From: Acidimicrobiales bacterium
GTDB taxonomy: Bacteria; Actinomycetota; Acidimicrobiia; Acidimicrobiales; RAAP-2
Direction of reading: 5' to 3'
DNA length: 64,000 nt
Assembly: GCA_025351385.1 (NCBI GenBank)
Contig: JANXWA010000013.1
Span: 1 to 64,000, forward strand
Under the pieces are notes generated by a model that was not told the origin of the DNA, made no database searches, and saw nothing but the letters and a program-made list of their open reading frames with translations. The translations under genes were made by a program, and so were the position numbers. Of this stretch, positions 27,628 through 35,616 are shown piece by piece (the stretch's first letter is position 1; each line of letters begins with the position of its first letter).

Positions 27628-28917
27628 ATGTCCAGTGAGTTCAATCGTCTGCGGGTGCTCTGGCCCGACCACCTCGGCTTGGCCCGTGGAAAGTACGTGC
27701 CCGCATCTCTCGCCGATCACGGTGTGCGCCACTGCACTGGCCTGTGGTCGCTCGGCTACGACCGGGTGATGATCCCCGAGACCCCCGGCTCGAATTGGAG
27801 CGAGGGCCTGCCTGACTTCGACGCCACGTACCCCCTGGACGACATTCGACCGGGTTGGGAGGACGGGACCAAGGTCGTTGTCGCTGACCTGATGCGCCTC
27901 GGAGAGCCAGTCGAGGTTGCTCCACGCCACGCACTTCGTCGCGCGATTGCCGACTGGGCGACGTTGGGCTATCGACCCTACGTGGGGATGGAGTTCGAAG
28001 CCTACGTCTTTGAGCCGGACGGTCAGGGGGGTTGGCGTCCTATTGATACACCAGGCGCCTACGTCTACGGCACTGGTCCGTCGGTCGACCCACACGGCTT
28101 GATCGACGCGATCTGGCTGGCCTGCGACCAAGCGGAGATCCCGCTCGAGTCGGTGAACTCCGAGTACGACACTCCTCAGTTTGAGTTCACGCTGCGCTTT
28201 ACCGACGCGCTGCGGGCCGCCGACGATGGCTTCCTCTTCAAGGTGCTCGCACGCGAGGTCGCTCACCGTCTCGGGCTCTTGCTGACCTTCATGGGTAAGC
28301 CACTTTCCGATCGCGGTGGCTCGGGACTGCACTTCAATATCTCGTGGCGCAACGAGGCCGATGAGAACGCGGTCTTCGATCCAAGCGAGGGTGACGGGGT
28401 ATCGGCGCTCGGCAAGCACGCCGTAGCGGGGATGCTGGCGCACCATCGTTCCTTAGCGGGCCTGTGCGCGCCGAACGTCAACGCCTATAAGCGACTACGG
28501 CCGGCGTCACTGTCGGGCTACTGGGCGAACTGGGGCTACGACCACCGTGGCGCCACCGTGCGTATCCCACCGGAGCGCGGCGCCGGTTCACGTCTCGAAC
28601 ACCGTCTCAGTGACGGCGCTGCCGTCGTTCATACGTCGATGGCCGCCGTGTTGCAGGCCGCCCGTCTCGGCTTCGTCAATCGACTGCCCTTGGGACCCGT
28701 GGAGACTGGCAACGGTCTGGACACGATCGACGCCACGGTGGGCGTACCGCACTCACTAGAGTTGGCGCTCGATGCGTTGGAAGCCGACGGCGAGCTCGTG
28801 AATGCCGTCGGGGCGATGCTGGTGTCCCAGCACCTATCGATCAAGCGGGCCGAATGGGACCGTTTCACTGGAGCGACGACCGACTGGGAGATGCGCGAGT
28901 ACCTGCCGTTCCTCTAG
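27628..28917 (+). CDS. glutamine synthetase-like gamma-glutamyl amide ligase
   Basis: 429 residues of the glutamine synthetase superfamily. Glutamate/metal motif GMEFEAYVFEP, ATP motif GSGLHFNISW, NAYKRLRP and RIPPERGAGSRLEHRLSDGAA are in the right order. Changes such as DGAAVVHTSM, where housekeeping enzymes have DxxxNPY, place it with amine-gamma-glutamylating relatives (PuuA, IpuC and AtdA1 types) rather than GlnA. These enzymes mask an amine with glutamate before further oxidation. A gamma-glutamyl hydrolase and a P450 lie next to it. The amine substrate is unknown. Confidence 0.78.
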   Translation: MSSEFNRLRVLWPDHLGLARGKYVPASLADHGVRHCTGLWSLGYDRVMIPETPGSNWSEGLPDFDATYPLDDIRPGWEDGTKVVVADLMRLGEPVEVAPRHALRRAIADWATLGYRPYVGMEFEAYVFEPDGQGGWRPIDTPGAYVYGTGPSVDPHGLIDAIWLACDQAEIPLESVNSEYDTPQFEFTLRFTDALRAADDGFLFKVLAREVAHRLGLLLTFMGKPLSDRGGSGLHFNISWRNEADENAVFDPSEGDGVSALGKHAVAGMLAHHRSLAGLCAPNVNAYKRLRPASLSGYWANWGYDHRGATVRIPPERGAGSRLEHRLSDGAAVVHTSMAAVLQAARLGFVNRLPLGPVETGNGLDTIDATVGVPHSLELALDALEADGELVNAVGAMLVSQHLSIKRAEWDRFTGATTDWEMREYLPFL

Positions 28918-30164
28918 CGCCAGGTGACTCGCACCGGTAGCTTCTTAGTGCCACTGATGAAGTTCGAACGGAATCGCTCCGGCGGTCCTGCCGATTCGAT
29001 GCCGGTCCAAGCTTGGGCCATTTCTTCGAACATGACTCGCAACTCGAGGCGCGCGAGATGGGCTCCGAGGCAGAGATGTGGACTCTGAAGTCCGAACGCG
29101 ACATGGTTGTTTGGTGTCCGGTCGGCCAGGAACACGTCAGGGTTGGGGAATTGGACCTCGTCGAAATTTGCCGACACGTACCAGAGCACGACCTTGTCAC
29201 CGGCCTTCAGCAACTGTCCGCGCAACTCGGTGTCTTCGACCACCGTTCGGCGGAAGTGCATCGTGGTCGTTGCCCATCGCAGAACCTCGTCGACGAGGAC
29301 CTTGCGCTGCGCCTCATCCATCGACGACAGCTTCGTGAAGACGTCCGGATGCTCCATGAATACCTGGGCGCCCGCGGTCATTGTGTAGCGGGTGGTGTCG
29401 TTGCCGGCGGCGATCATGAGGGCGAAGAAGTTCTTCAACGTCATGTCGTCGAGCGAATCGCCCTCGTTGTTCGGCTCGAGCAGTGCAGTGAGGACGTCAT
29501 GGGTCGGCGTGATGCGCCTCTGCTCAAGAGCCTGGTGGGCGTACTCGAACAGCTCGAGCGCCACGGGACTACGGAAGGGGAGCAGTCGGTACTCGCTCGT
29601 GTCCGTCTGGTCGACGACGTAATCCGTGAAGTCCGAGTCGGTGTTGCCAATGAGCGCGTCGCCGCGGCTGACGAGCCAGTCAAGATCCTCGTCGGGCAGA
29701 CCAAGGAGCCGCCCAAGCATCCTCATCGGCAGCTCCCGAGCGACACTCTTCACAAAGTCGAACTCGGTCTGACCACCTAGGTTGGCGAGCACCTCGCGCG
29801 CGAGGCCCCGGACCGCGTCCTCGTAGCCGGCGACGACTCGCGGGGTGAAGGGCCGTGAGACCAGTCGGCGCAGACGGGTGTGCTCGGGCGAGTCCATCTC
29901 CATCATCGTGCGACGGGCCTCGGTTTCCTCGGCGTCCATGTCCTCCATCCGGATCCCGTAGCGGCTAGAGAACAGCTCAGCGTGTCGGCTGGCGTAGAGG
30001 ACGTCCTCGTACTTGGTGAGGCTCCAGAAGCCCCGTCCACCGTCGGCCTCCTCGGTCCACGCGACCGGGGTCTCGGCGCGCATCTTCGCGAAGACCTCGT
30101 GCGGGATCCGTTCGACGTAGGTGTCGTGCGACGTGATGTCGACGACGTTCGGGCTGGCTGGCAT
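28914..30164 (-). CDS. cytochrome P450
   Basis: 416 residues. Heme ligand Cys365 is in FGLQSPHLCLG, an 11-residue version of the loop like FGGGGPHxCxG of the CYP125/142 group. I-helix oxygen motif is AGNDTTR, and E-x-x-R appears in DEVLRWATTT. It would hydroxylate the catabolic substrate; no redox partner is adjacent. The ATG at 30164 has a strong ribosome site GAAGGGGGAAC, better than ATG at 30185. On the minus strand a TACGCT box (30187-30192) abuts the operator at 30194. Its stop is shared (CTAG) with the ligase gene. Confidence 0.88.
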   Translation of the reverse strand: MPASPNVVDITSHDTYVERIPHEVFAKMRAETPVAWTEEADGGRGFWSLTKYEDVLYASRHAELFSSRYGIRMEDMDAEETEARRTMMEMDSPEHTRLRRLVSRPFTPRVVAGYEDAVRGLAREVLANLGGQTEFDFVKSVARELPMRMLGRLLGLPDEDLDWLVSRGDALIGNTDSDFTDYVVDQTDTSEYRLLPFRSPVALELFEYAHQALEQRRITPTHDVLTALLEPNNEGDSLDDMTLKNFFALMIAAGNDTTRYTMTAGAQVFMEHPDVFTKLSSMDEAQRKVLVDEVLRWATTTMHFRRTVVEDTELRGQLLKAGDKVVLWYVSANFDEVQFPNPDVFLADRTPNNHVAFGLQSPHLCLGAHLARLELRVMFEEMAQAWTGIESAGPPERFRSNFISGTKKLPVRVTWR

Positions 30165-30193
30165 GTTCCCCCTTCGTTGGTCCATGAGCGTAC

Positions 30194-30211
30194 TCGTTTG
30201 CTGCCAAACGA
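30194..30211. promoter_or_regulatory. operator site 2, perfect inverted repeat
   Basis: TCGTTTG-CTGC-CAAACGA is a perfect 7-bp inverted repeat with a 4-bp spacer, between the P450 gene and the divergent hydrolase gene. It would lie between the -10 (TACGCT, 30187-30192, minus strand) and -35 of the P450 promoter. Size and symmetry suit a MarR dimer. Confidence 0.72.
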
Positions 30212-30253
30212 ATCATTGCTACAGCGGGGCCATTGGCTACGTACAATGGAGAG

Positions 30254-30988
30254 ATGACGAAGCCACTCATTGGCATGACCGGGCGGCGCTGGCCGGCCTC
30301 AGCGGTTTCGAGCAACGTGCCCAAGGCCATGTACGACTTGAAGTTCGATCTTCACTTCGCGGACTATCCGGCATCGGTCGCGGCCGCCGGCGGGATCCCG
30401 GTCGAGTTAACCCGCGACGCCGACGCCGTGGAGGTGCTCGCACGACTGGACGGTCTCATCCTCAGTGGGGGAGCGGACGTCGAACCGATGCAGTACGGGC
30501 ACGAGCCCGATGAGAGTCTCGGCGCCATTGAACCGGACCGTGACGAGTGGGAGTTGGCGCTGTTGCGCGAGGCCCGCCGTCTCGAGATGCCCGTACTCGC
30601 GATCTGTCGCGGAGTTCAGTTGGCCAACGTCTTCTTCGGCGGCACCCTCAACCAACACGTGGAGCTCGAGGACGGATCCGGTCATCCGCAGTGGGACGTC
30701 GACGGTCGTGAGAAGACCCATGAAGTGAACGTTGTGCCCGGCTCGCTGCTCGCATCGATCTATCCGTCGACCGTGGGCGTGAACTCGCTGCACCACCAGA
30801 CGCTGGCCGTACTGGGCAATGACCTCGTCGTATCAGCGACCGCGCCCGACGGCGTCGTCGAGGCGCTGGAGCTGCCGGGCCACGATCTGCTCGGAGTCCA
30901 GTGGCATCCCGAACTGCTCGAGAAGCCGGACCCGACATTTCGCTGGCTGGTGGAGCGTTCCTCGGACTACCTGGCGCGCAAGGGCTGA
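30254..30988 (+). CDS. gamma-glutamyl amide hydrolase, peptidase C26 (PuuD-like)
   Basis: 244 residues of the class I glutamine amidotransferase fold. Nucleophile Cys118 sits in LAICRGVQLANV, and the His-Glu pair in GVQWHPEL. GLILSGGADVEP is typical of PuuD and gamma-glutamyl-gamma-aminobutyrate hydrolases. It would remove the glutamate added by the neighbouring ligase. ATG at 30254 is chosen: TACAAT (30242-30247) is 6 nt upstream, a leaderless layout. Confidence 0.86.
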   Translation: MTKPLIGMTGRRWPASAVSSNVPKAMYDLKFDLHFADYPASVAAAGGIPVELTRDADAVEVLARLDGLILSGGADVEPMQYGHEPDESLGAIEPDRDEWELALLREARRLEMPVLAICRGVQLANVFFGGTLNQHVELEDGSGHPQWDVDGREKTHEVNVVPGSLLASIYPSTVGVNSLHHQTLAVLGNDLVVSATAPDGVVEALELPGHDLLGVQWHPELLEKPDPTFRWLVERSSDYLARKG

Positions 30989-31087
30989 CGCAGTTCGGTG
31001 GGGGAGCGTGGTCGTGATTTGCCACGCCTCTGCACCGGTCTGCCGTCCATCGACGGGCACTACCTGAGAATGAATAAGAGTGAATGC

Positions 31088-31116
31088 TTGACAGAAGTCG
31101 TTTGAGTCCGTACATT
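31088..31116 (+). promoter_or_regulatory. permease promoter with operator half-site
   Basis: TTGACA (31088-31093) and TACATT (31111-31116) are spaced by 17 bp, the best sigma-70-like promoter in the window. The spacer contains TCGTTTG (31098-31104), the same half-site as the two operators, but the second arm is poor. Leader of about 40 nt before the ATG. Confidence 0.7.
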
Positions 31117-31164
31117 CTTACAATTGCCTAGAGGGCATGATCGTTGACTGTCCGGGGGGAATCG

Positions 31165-32637
31165 ATGGCTACTGGTGACGCACCACGTTTGTTGGGGGGC
31201 AGGAAGAAACTGACGCTGAAGGACGCCGTCGCCCAGTCCGTCGGACTGATGGGGCCAGTGTTCTCAATTGCCTTCCTCGTGCCACTGCTCGTTGGCCTCA
31301 ACGCGTCGGGGCGAGGAGCGGGTAACGCCGCGGCGCTTTCGGTCCTCATCGCCGCCGTCGGAGTCGTCGGCCTTGGCTGGATCGTCGCTGAATACACGCG
31401 CAAGATCCAGGCGGCCGGTTCGCTCTACGACTACGTCACTGACGGACTCGGCGGACGCGTGGGTGCCGCCGCCGGGTGGCTGTACTACACGGGCCTCGTC
31501 TCGCTGGGAGCGGCCATCCTGCCGATGATCGGCGGCACCATCCACGACACGATCCTCGGCGAGTTCAACGTCGAGCCTTTCCCGCAACTGGTGTGGGACA
31601 TCATCCTGCTCGCGATCGTCGCGGTGGTGATGTACCTCGGAGTGGCCCTCTCGACGAGGGTGCAGTTGGTGTTGGCGCTGATCTCACTCACGGTCGTTGC
31701 CATCTTCTCGGTCTACGTCATCGTCAAGAGCGGCGGCGTCCACCACGTGGTGTCGGGTTTTTCGCCGAATAGCTCGCCCACCCATTGGAGCGGAGTGCTC
31801 TTTGGAGTCCTCTATGGAGTGCTGCTCTTCACCGGATTCGAGACGTCGGCCAACCTCGGTGAGGAGACCGAGCACCCCAAGCGCGACATCCCACGGGCCG
31901 TGCTGTTCTCCGTACTGGCAATCGGCGGCTTCTACATCATCGCCACCTTCGCTCAGATATCTGGCTTCCACTTCAACCTGGGGACGCTCTCGAAGAACGC
32001 CGGTACGCCACTCTTCACGCTCGCGGGACCGAACGCCGCGGGAGGATTCGGTTCGGTGGCGATGCGGCGCATCGTCGAGCTAGTGGTGATCTTCGACATG
32101 ATCGCGGTGTTAATCGGCTGTGCCGTGTCGGCCTCTCGGGGCGTGTTCGCAATGGCGCGCGACAGTCGTCTACCTCGCCAGCTCGGCAAGATCTCCTCGA
32201 AGGGGACGCCGATCGGCGCGAGCAACGCAGTGATGTTCGTATACGCCGTAGTCGTCACCTTGACGGTGACTACGTCGATCTTCGCCATTCCAAATTATCC
32301 ACACTATGTGGCGATGTTCAGCTGGTTCTCGACTTACGGGGCGTTCGCTATCGCGGTCATCTACTTGCTGATTTCAATTGGCGCGCTGAAGGGACTGAGG
32401 GATCGTGGCAAGACCCTTCCGCTCTACCTCGCGAGTGGCGCGGGCTTCCTCGTCACGGCCGGCGCGATCTTCGGCTCCATCTACAAGGTGACAGCACCCA
32501 CGATCGAGGCGCCGTACACCGCGGCAGTGGTGCTCTTCATCGGGCTCGTGGCCGCCGCGGCTATGAGCAACACCCCCAAGGCAGAGACGGACTTCTCCGA
32601 GTTGACCGAATCGGAGCAGGGCCCGTTGAAGCTCTAG
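31165..32637 (+). CDS. APC-superfamily permease
   Basis: 490 residues with about 12 transmembrane helices. LTLKDAVAQSVGLMGPVFSIAF opens helix 1; FTGFETSANLGEETEHPKRDIPRAV marks the conserved helix 6 and loop. Fits uptake of an amine or amino acid for the adjacent ligase/hydrolase pathway. ATG at 31165 has a GGGGGGAATCG ribosome site; ATG/TTG at 31144 is less likely. Stop shared (CTAG) with the convergent gene. Confidence 0.85.
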   Translation: MATGDAPRLLGGRKKLTLKDAVAQSVGLMGPVFSIAFLVPLLVGLNASGRGAGNAAALSVLIAAVGVVGLGWIVAEYTRKIQAAGSLYDYVTDGLGGRVGAAAGWLYYTGLVSLGAAILPMIGGTIHDTILGEFNVEPFPQLVWDIILLAIVAVVMYLGVALSTRVQLVLALISLTVVAIFSVYVIVKSGGVHHVVSGFSPNSSPTHWSGVLFGVLYGVLLFTGFETSANLGEETEHPKRDIPRAVLFSVLAIGGFYIIATFAQISGFHFNLGTLSKNAGTPLFTLAGPNAAGGFGSVAMRRIVELVVIFDMIAVLIGCAVSASRGVFAMARDSRLPRQLGKISSKGTPIGASNAVMFVYAVVVTLTVTTSIFAIPNYPHYVAMFSWFSTYGAFAIAVIYLLISIGALKGLRDRGKTLPLYLASGAGFLVTAGAIFGSIYKVTAPTIEAPYTAAVVLFIGLVAAAAMSNTPKAETDFSELTESEQGPLKL

Positions 32638-33206
32638 GAGTTCATCGCCCCCTCAGTGGTGACGTAGATGACGTCGGTTGCCGACTTCCGGCCGTTCGTG
32701 GCGACCGACGTGACCGACACGACGTACGTGGTGCGAGCGAGCAGGCCGCCCGTGCTACTGGTGCTGTTCGTGACTAGCGTGGCGTCCTTGGTCGGATCTG
32801 AGCCAGGAGTCCGTGAGATCCTCACCGCGAAGAATTGCAGGCCATCGGAGGTTCGGTCGGTCGACTTCCACGTCACGGCGATCGAGTGTTCGGTGACCGA
32901 CGTTGCGTGTAGGTCGTGGATGGGCGTCGGTGCCCGCGAGGTGGTGGGGGAGAGTTGCAGCACGACCATCAGAATCGCGACGGCGCCCAGCGTTCCGAGG
33001 ATGGTTGTTCTCCTCGGCACCACCCGGTCCCTCAGCTCGAGCAGTCCCTCTCGATTGAACGGCAGTCCCCCTATGGCGAGCGGACGTTCCCGATGCGATG
33101 GCGAAATTGGTCGACCAATGCCAAACGAGGTTCCGCACCTCGAGCACCGCGCCGTTTCGATGGGACTCTCCTCAAGGCACTCGGGACAGGTGATAGGCGC
33201 GCTCAC
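32634..33206 (-). CDS. zinc-ribbon, single-pass membrane, fibronectin type III protein
   Basis: 190 residues. Cytoplasmic zinc ribbon with Cys7, Cys10, Cys21 and Cys24; transmembrane helix at about 67-87; outer domain at about 93-188 with the FN3 pattern, including IAVTWKST and TTYVVSVTSVATNGRKS. It joins an inner metal-binding domain to an outer adhesion-type fold. No known family recognised. GTG start, with SAPITCPEC following immediately. Confidence 0.7.
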   Translation of the reverse strand: MSAPITCPECLEESPIETARCSRCGTSFGIGRPISPSHRERPLAIGGLPFNREGLLELRDRVVPRRTTILGTLGAVAILMVVLQLSPTTSRAPTPIHDLHATSVTEHSIAVTWKSTDRTSDGLQFFAVRISRTPGSDPTKDATLVTNSTSSTGGLLARTTYVVSVTSVATNGRKSATDVIYVTTEGAMNS

Positions 33207-33264
33207 ATGTTCGAGTCTCGCACCGACTGATCGGGACCAGTCCTGCTCGGCCGCGAAACAACTG

Positions 33265-33624
33265 CTAGTGGGCCAGCGAGGTGCCCATCACGAACGCACC
33301 GGCACACAGCAGTGGGGTAGTGATCACCAGCGCGATTGAGTAGCGCCAATGGTGTTCGCGCTGGAGAATCGCGGGGATGGCGAAGGCCGAGGAGAACGTG
33401 GTCAATCCCCCGCAGAAACCCGTAAGGATCACCGACTGAAGGTGCGCGTCGCCGATGGAGATCAGTCGGTACGCGAAGTATCCGGCGATCCCCGTGCCCA
33501 CGGTGTTGGCGGCGACGGTCGCCCAGGGCCGCAACGTCGGGTGGTGGCGACGGACCGCGTACTCGGCGAGGTAGCGCAGGACGCATCCGAGGGCACCGGC
33601 GAGAGTCACGAACGTCAACGTCAT
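33265..33624 (-). CDS. crcB: fluoride ion transporter CrcB/FluC
   Basis: 119 residues with four transmembrane helices. Signature GFCGGLTTFSSAF and the helix 2 Asn in VAANTVGTG are the fluoride-channel residues. ATG at 33624 overlaps the stop of the second crcB by 4 nt. Paired crcB genes are thought to form a heterodimer of opposite topology. Confidence 0.92.
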   Translation of the reverse strand: MTLTFVTLAGALGCVLRYLAEYAVRRHHPTLRPWATVAANTVGTGIAGYFAYRLISIGDAHLQSVILTGFCGGLTTFSSAFAIPAILQREHHWRYSIALVITTPLLCAGAFVMGTSLAH

Positions 33625-34097
33625 CGCGGCCACCTCTTCAAGCCGAGCTCGGCCGCGAGAACTCCGCTCAGGAGGGCCATTGCGGCCACCAGGAGACACC
33701 CGCCTATGGAACGGTGCCACAGGAGGTCAAAATCGACGAAGAGGCCCGAATAGGACGTCAGTCCACCGAAGAAACCAGTGATTACCAGCAAGCGGACCGG
33801 ATCGTTCGGATCGTGGCCCCTAAGAGGCCCTCGAAGGAGCCGCGTCGTGACGAAGACGCCGACGACGTTGATTGCGAGCAGCACCCACGGGATGTAGTTC
33901 GTCCAATCCTGCATCGCCGCCAGTGGCGGGACTGACGAGTTCTGCAGCGGCGCGTACGCAACCCAACCAACGAAGACCAACGGCCGATCGAACTTCAACA
34001 GCACGTCGCGCAGAATCGTCCCGTAAGCGCCTCCACCGGCGACGGCCAGCAGTGCGAACGTGAGCTGCCTAGGGGTCAAGGTGGTGTGGGGGCGCAT
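33621..34097 (-). CDS. crcB: fluoride ion transporter CrcB/FluC, second subunit
   Basis: 158 residues, a longer and more diverged CrcB. GFFGGLTSYSGLFVDFD aligns with the GFCGGLTTFS filter, and AINVVGVF with the Asn region. A 35-residue extracellular insertion (about 45-70) separates helices 1 and 2. First gene of the pair. I searched the 140 bases upstream on its strand for a fluoride riboswitch and saw no convincing match. Confidence 0.87.
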   Translation of the reverse strand: MRPHTTLTPRQLTFALLAVAGGGAYGTILRDVLLKFDRPLVFVGWVAYAPLQNSSVPPLAAMQDWTNYIPWVLLAINVVGVFVTTRLLRGPLRGHDPNDPVRLLVITGFFGGLTSYSGLFVDFDLLWHRSIGGCLLVAAMALLSGVLAAELGLKRWPR

Positions 34098-34200
34098 CGG
34101 TACTACGAAACTACTTTGCGACGTAATACAGTCGACGCATGGGGAGGGGATGAAAAGGGCAGCAATCTAGCAGTACTTGGAGATTTCTGCTTGACTTTAC

Positions 34201-34214
34201 ATAACGTACATTAT
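34201..34214. promoter_or_regulatory. inverted repeat upstream of secreted protein
   Basis: ATAACGTACATTAT is palindromic except for one pair. It lies in an AT-rich patch just after TTGACT (34191-34196) and 26 nt before the ATG at 34241. It could be an operator. TAAGAT (34226-34231) is a possible -10. Confidence 0.35.
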
Positions 34215-34240
34215 CGGCGTGTTGGTAAGATTTCCCTGTT

Positions 34241-34648
34241 ATGATGATCGGCATGCGTCGGCTACTTTGTGCTGCAGTTTTTGTGGTTTCCGTCATCGGA
34301 GTCACATTCTCCCCGGCTGGCGCCGACCCGATTCCCAATCGGATCTCCCTTTCGTACGACTACAGCGACAATGACGCTGCGGCTTCTGTGAGTAATGGTC
34401 CGTTCAACATCATCGTGAACGTGCTGCCTGAGCGCTACGTGGGACTGGTGCGGATGATTGCGGTCGCCCCGGCCGATTCGAACGCTTCGAACCTGGTGTG
34501 CTACTTCCAATGGGTCGATTCCGGCCAGGCCGAGTGCTCCTTCAACTTCACGGATAACGGTGTTTGGGCCATCCACGCCCAGTACGAGGCGGCGCCCAAG
34601 ACCGAGGTCATCGCCACCGCCGTCACGAACTTGCGCGTCAGCAACTAG
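34241..34648 (+). CDS. small secreted protein
   Basis: 135 residues with a clear signal peptide: MRRLLCAAVFVVSVIGVTFSPAGA-type N-terminus, cut likely after AGA before DPIPN. The mature part is strand-rich with two cysteines (LVCYFQW and AECSFNF) that could form one disulfide, suggesting an immunoglobulin-like sandwich. Family not recognised. Start is ATG at 34241, 34244 or 34253; the last makes the most normal signal peptide. Confidence 0.68.
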   Translation: MMIGMRRLLCAAVFVVSVIGVTFSPAGADPIPNRISLSYDYSDNDAAASVSNGPFNIIVNVLPERYVGLVRMIAVAPADSNASNLVCYFQWVDSGQAECSFNFTDNGVWAIHAQYEAAPKTEVIATAVTNLRVSN

Positions 34649-34650
34649 TC

Positions 34651-34827
34651 GTGAGCCTTTCGGGGCCGCAGCGGTTTCGCGTCCTCTGGGGCGATCCCTT
34701 CAAGGGCGTCGACCAAGTCATCGTGGAAGCTCACGATCCTGACGAGGCGCTCGTTCACGCCCACGGTCTTCGACCCGAGCTCCCCCGGCCTCGCACGGCC
34801 TACCTGGTGACCGCGTTCGACCTTTAG
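34651..34827 (+). CDS. small conserved-looking protein, 58 residues
   Basis: GTG two bases after the secreted gene's stop. The product begins VSLSGPQRFRVLWGD and has IVEAHDPDEALVHAHGL, an amphipathic helix, then ends in TAYLVTAFDL, a strand. Composition looks like a folded ferredoxin-like fragment. No cysteines, no membrane helix. Function unknown. It lies in a same-strand run with the SDR gene, 21 nt ahead of it. Confidence 0.5.
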   Translation: MSLSGPQRFRVLWGDPFKGVDQVIVEAHDPDEALVHAHGLRPELPRPRTAYLVTAFDL

Positions 34828-34848
34828 TCGCAGTCCTACACTTCCCCC

Positions 34849-35616
34849 ATGGACTCTCTCTTTGACGTCAGTGGCAAGGTCGTACTCGTGACCGGAGGCA
34901 GCCGGGGCATTGGCGAGATGATCGCTCGAGGCTTCGTCGAAGCCGGATCCAAGGTCTACATCTCTTCGCGCAAGGCCGACGTGTGTGACGCGATGGCCGC
35001 GGAACTTTCTCGAAGTGGGTCGTGCACTTCGCTTCCGGCGGACCTGTCGAGTGAGGCCGAATGTGAGCGCCTCGCCGACGAGATCGCGTCGCGCGAAGGC
35101 CACCTTGAGGTGCTGGTGAACAACGCCGGGGCGACCTGGGGTGCGCCGATGGCCGACTACGACGAGCAGGCCTGGGAGCGAGTCCTCGCACTCAACGTGA
35201 AGGGCGTCTTTCACATGACGAAGTTCCTGCGCCCCCTGCTCGAGGTGATCGGCACGGCCGAAGCGCCATCGCGCGTGATCAACATCGGCTCCATCGACGG
35301 ACTGCACGTGCCGGCGATGGAGACCTTCGCCTACTCGGCCTCGAAGGCCGCGGTCCACCAGCTCACGCGCCACCTCGCCAAGGCCATGGCGCCACGCGTG
35401 ACCGTCAACGCCATAGCCCCAGGGCCCTTCGAGTCCAAGATGATGCGATCGACGCTCGAGGCGTTTGGCGATGAGATAGCGAAGGCGGCGCCGATGAAGC
35501 GCATCGGACGCCCCTCGGACATGGCCGGTGCGGCAATCTTCCTTGCCTCCCCGGCTGCCAGTTACATCACGGGCGCAATACTGCCGGTCGATGGAGGAAT
35601 CGCGACGCTGGCCTAG
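34849..35616 (+). CDS. SDR-family oxidoreductase
   Basis: 255 residues, classical short-chain dehydrogenase. NAD(P) motif TGGSRGIG (16-23), NNAG, catalytic Ser, Tyr and Lys in GSIDG and YSASKAA, and the C-terminal PVDGG. SSRK after the second strand favours NADPH. Close to RhlG/FabG-like members, so a 3-oxoacyl or sugar ketone could be the substrate. ATG 6 nt after TACACT (34837-34842). Stop shared (CTAG) with htrA. Confidence 0.88.
   Translation: MDSLFDVSGKVVLVTGGSRGIGEMIARGFVEAGSKVYISSRKADVCDAMAAELSRSGSCTSLPADLSSEAECERLADEIASREGHLEVLVNNAGATWGAPMADYDEQAWERVLALNVKGVFHMTKFLRPLLEVIGTAEAPSRVINIGSIDGLHVPAMETFAYSASKAAVHQLTRHLAKAMAPRVTVNAIAPGPFESKMMRSTLEAFGDEIAKAAPMKRIGRPSDMAGAAIFLASPAASYITGAILPVDGGIATLA

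Noticed and set aside
34098..34240. Fluoride riboswitch upstream of the crcB pair
   Set aside because: I could not find the conserved pseudoknot bases on the minus strand; the resemblance was limited to a G-rich run.
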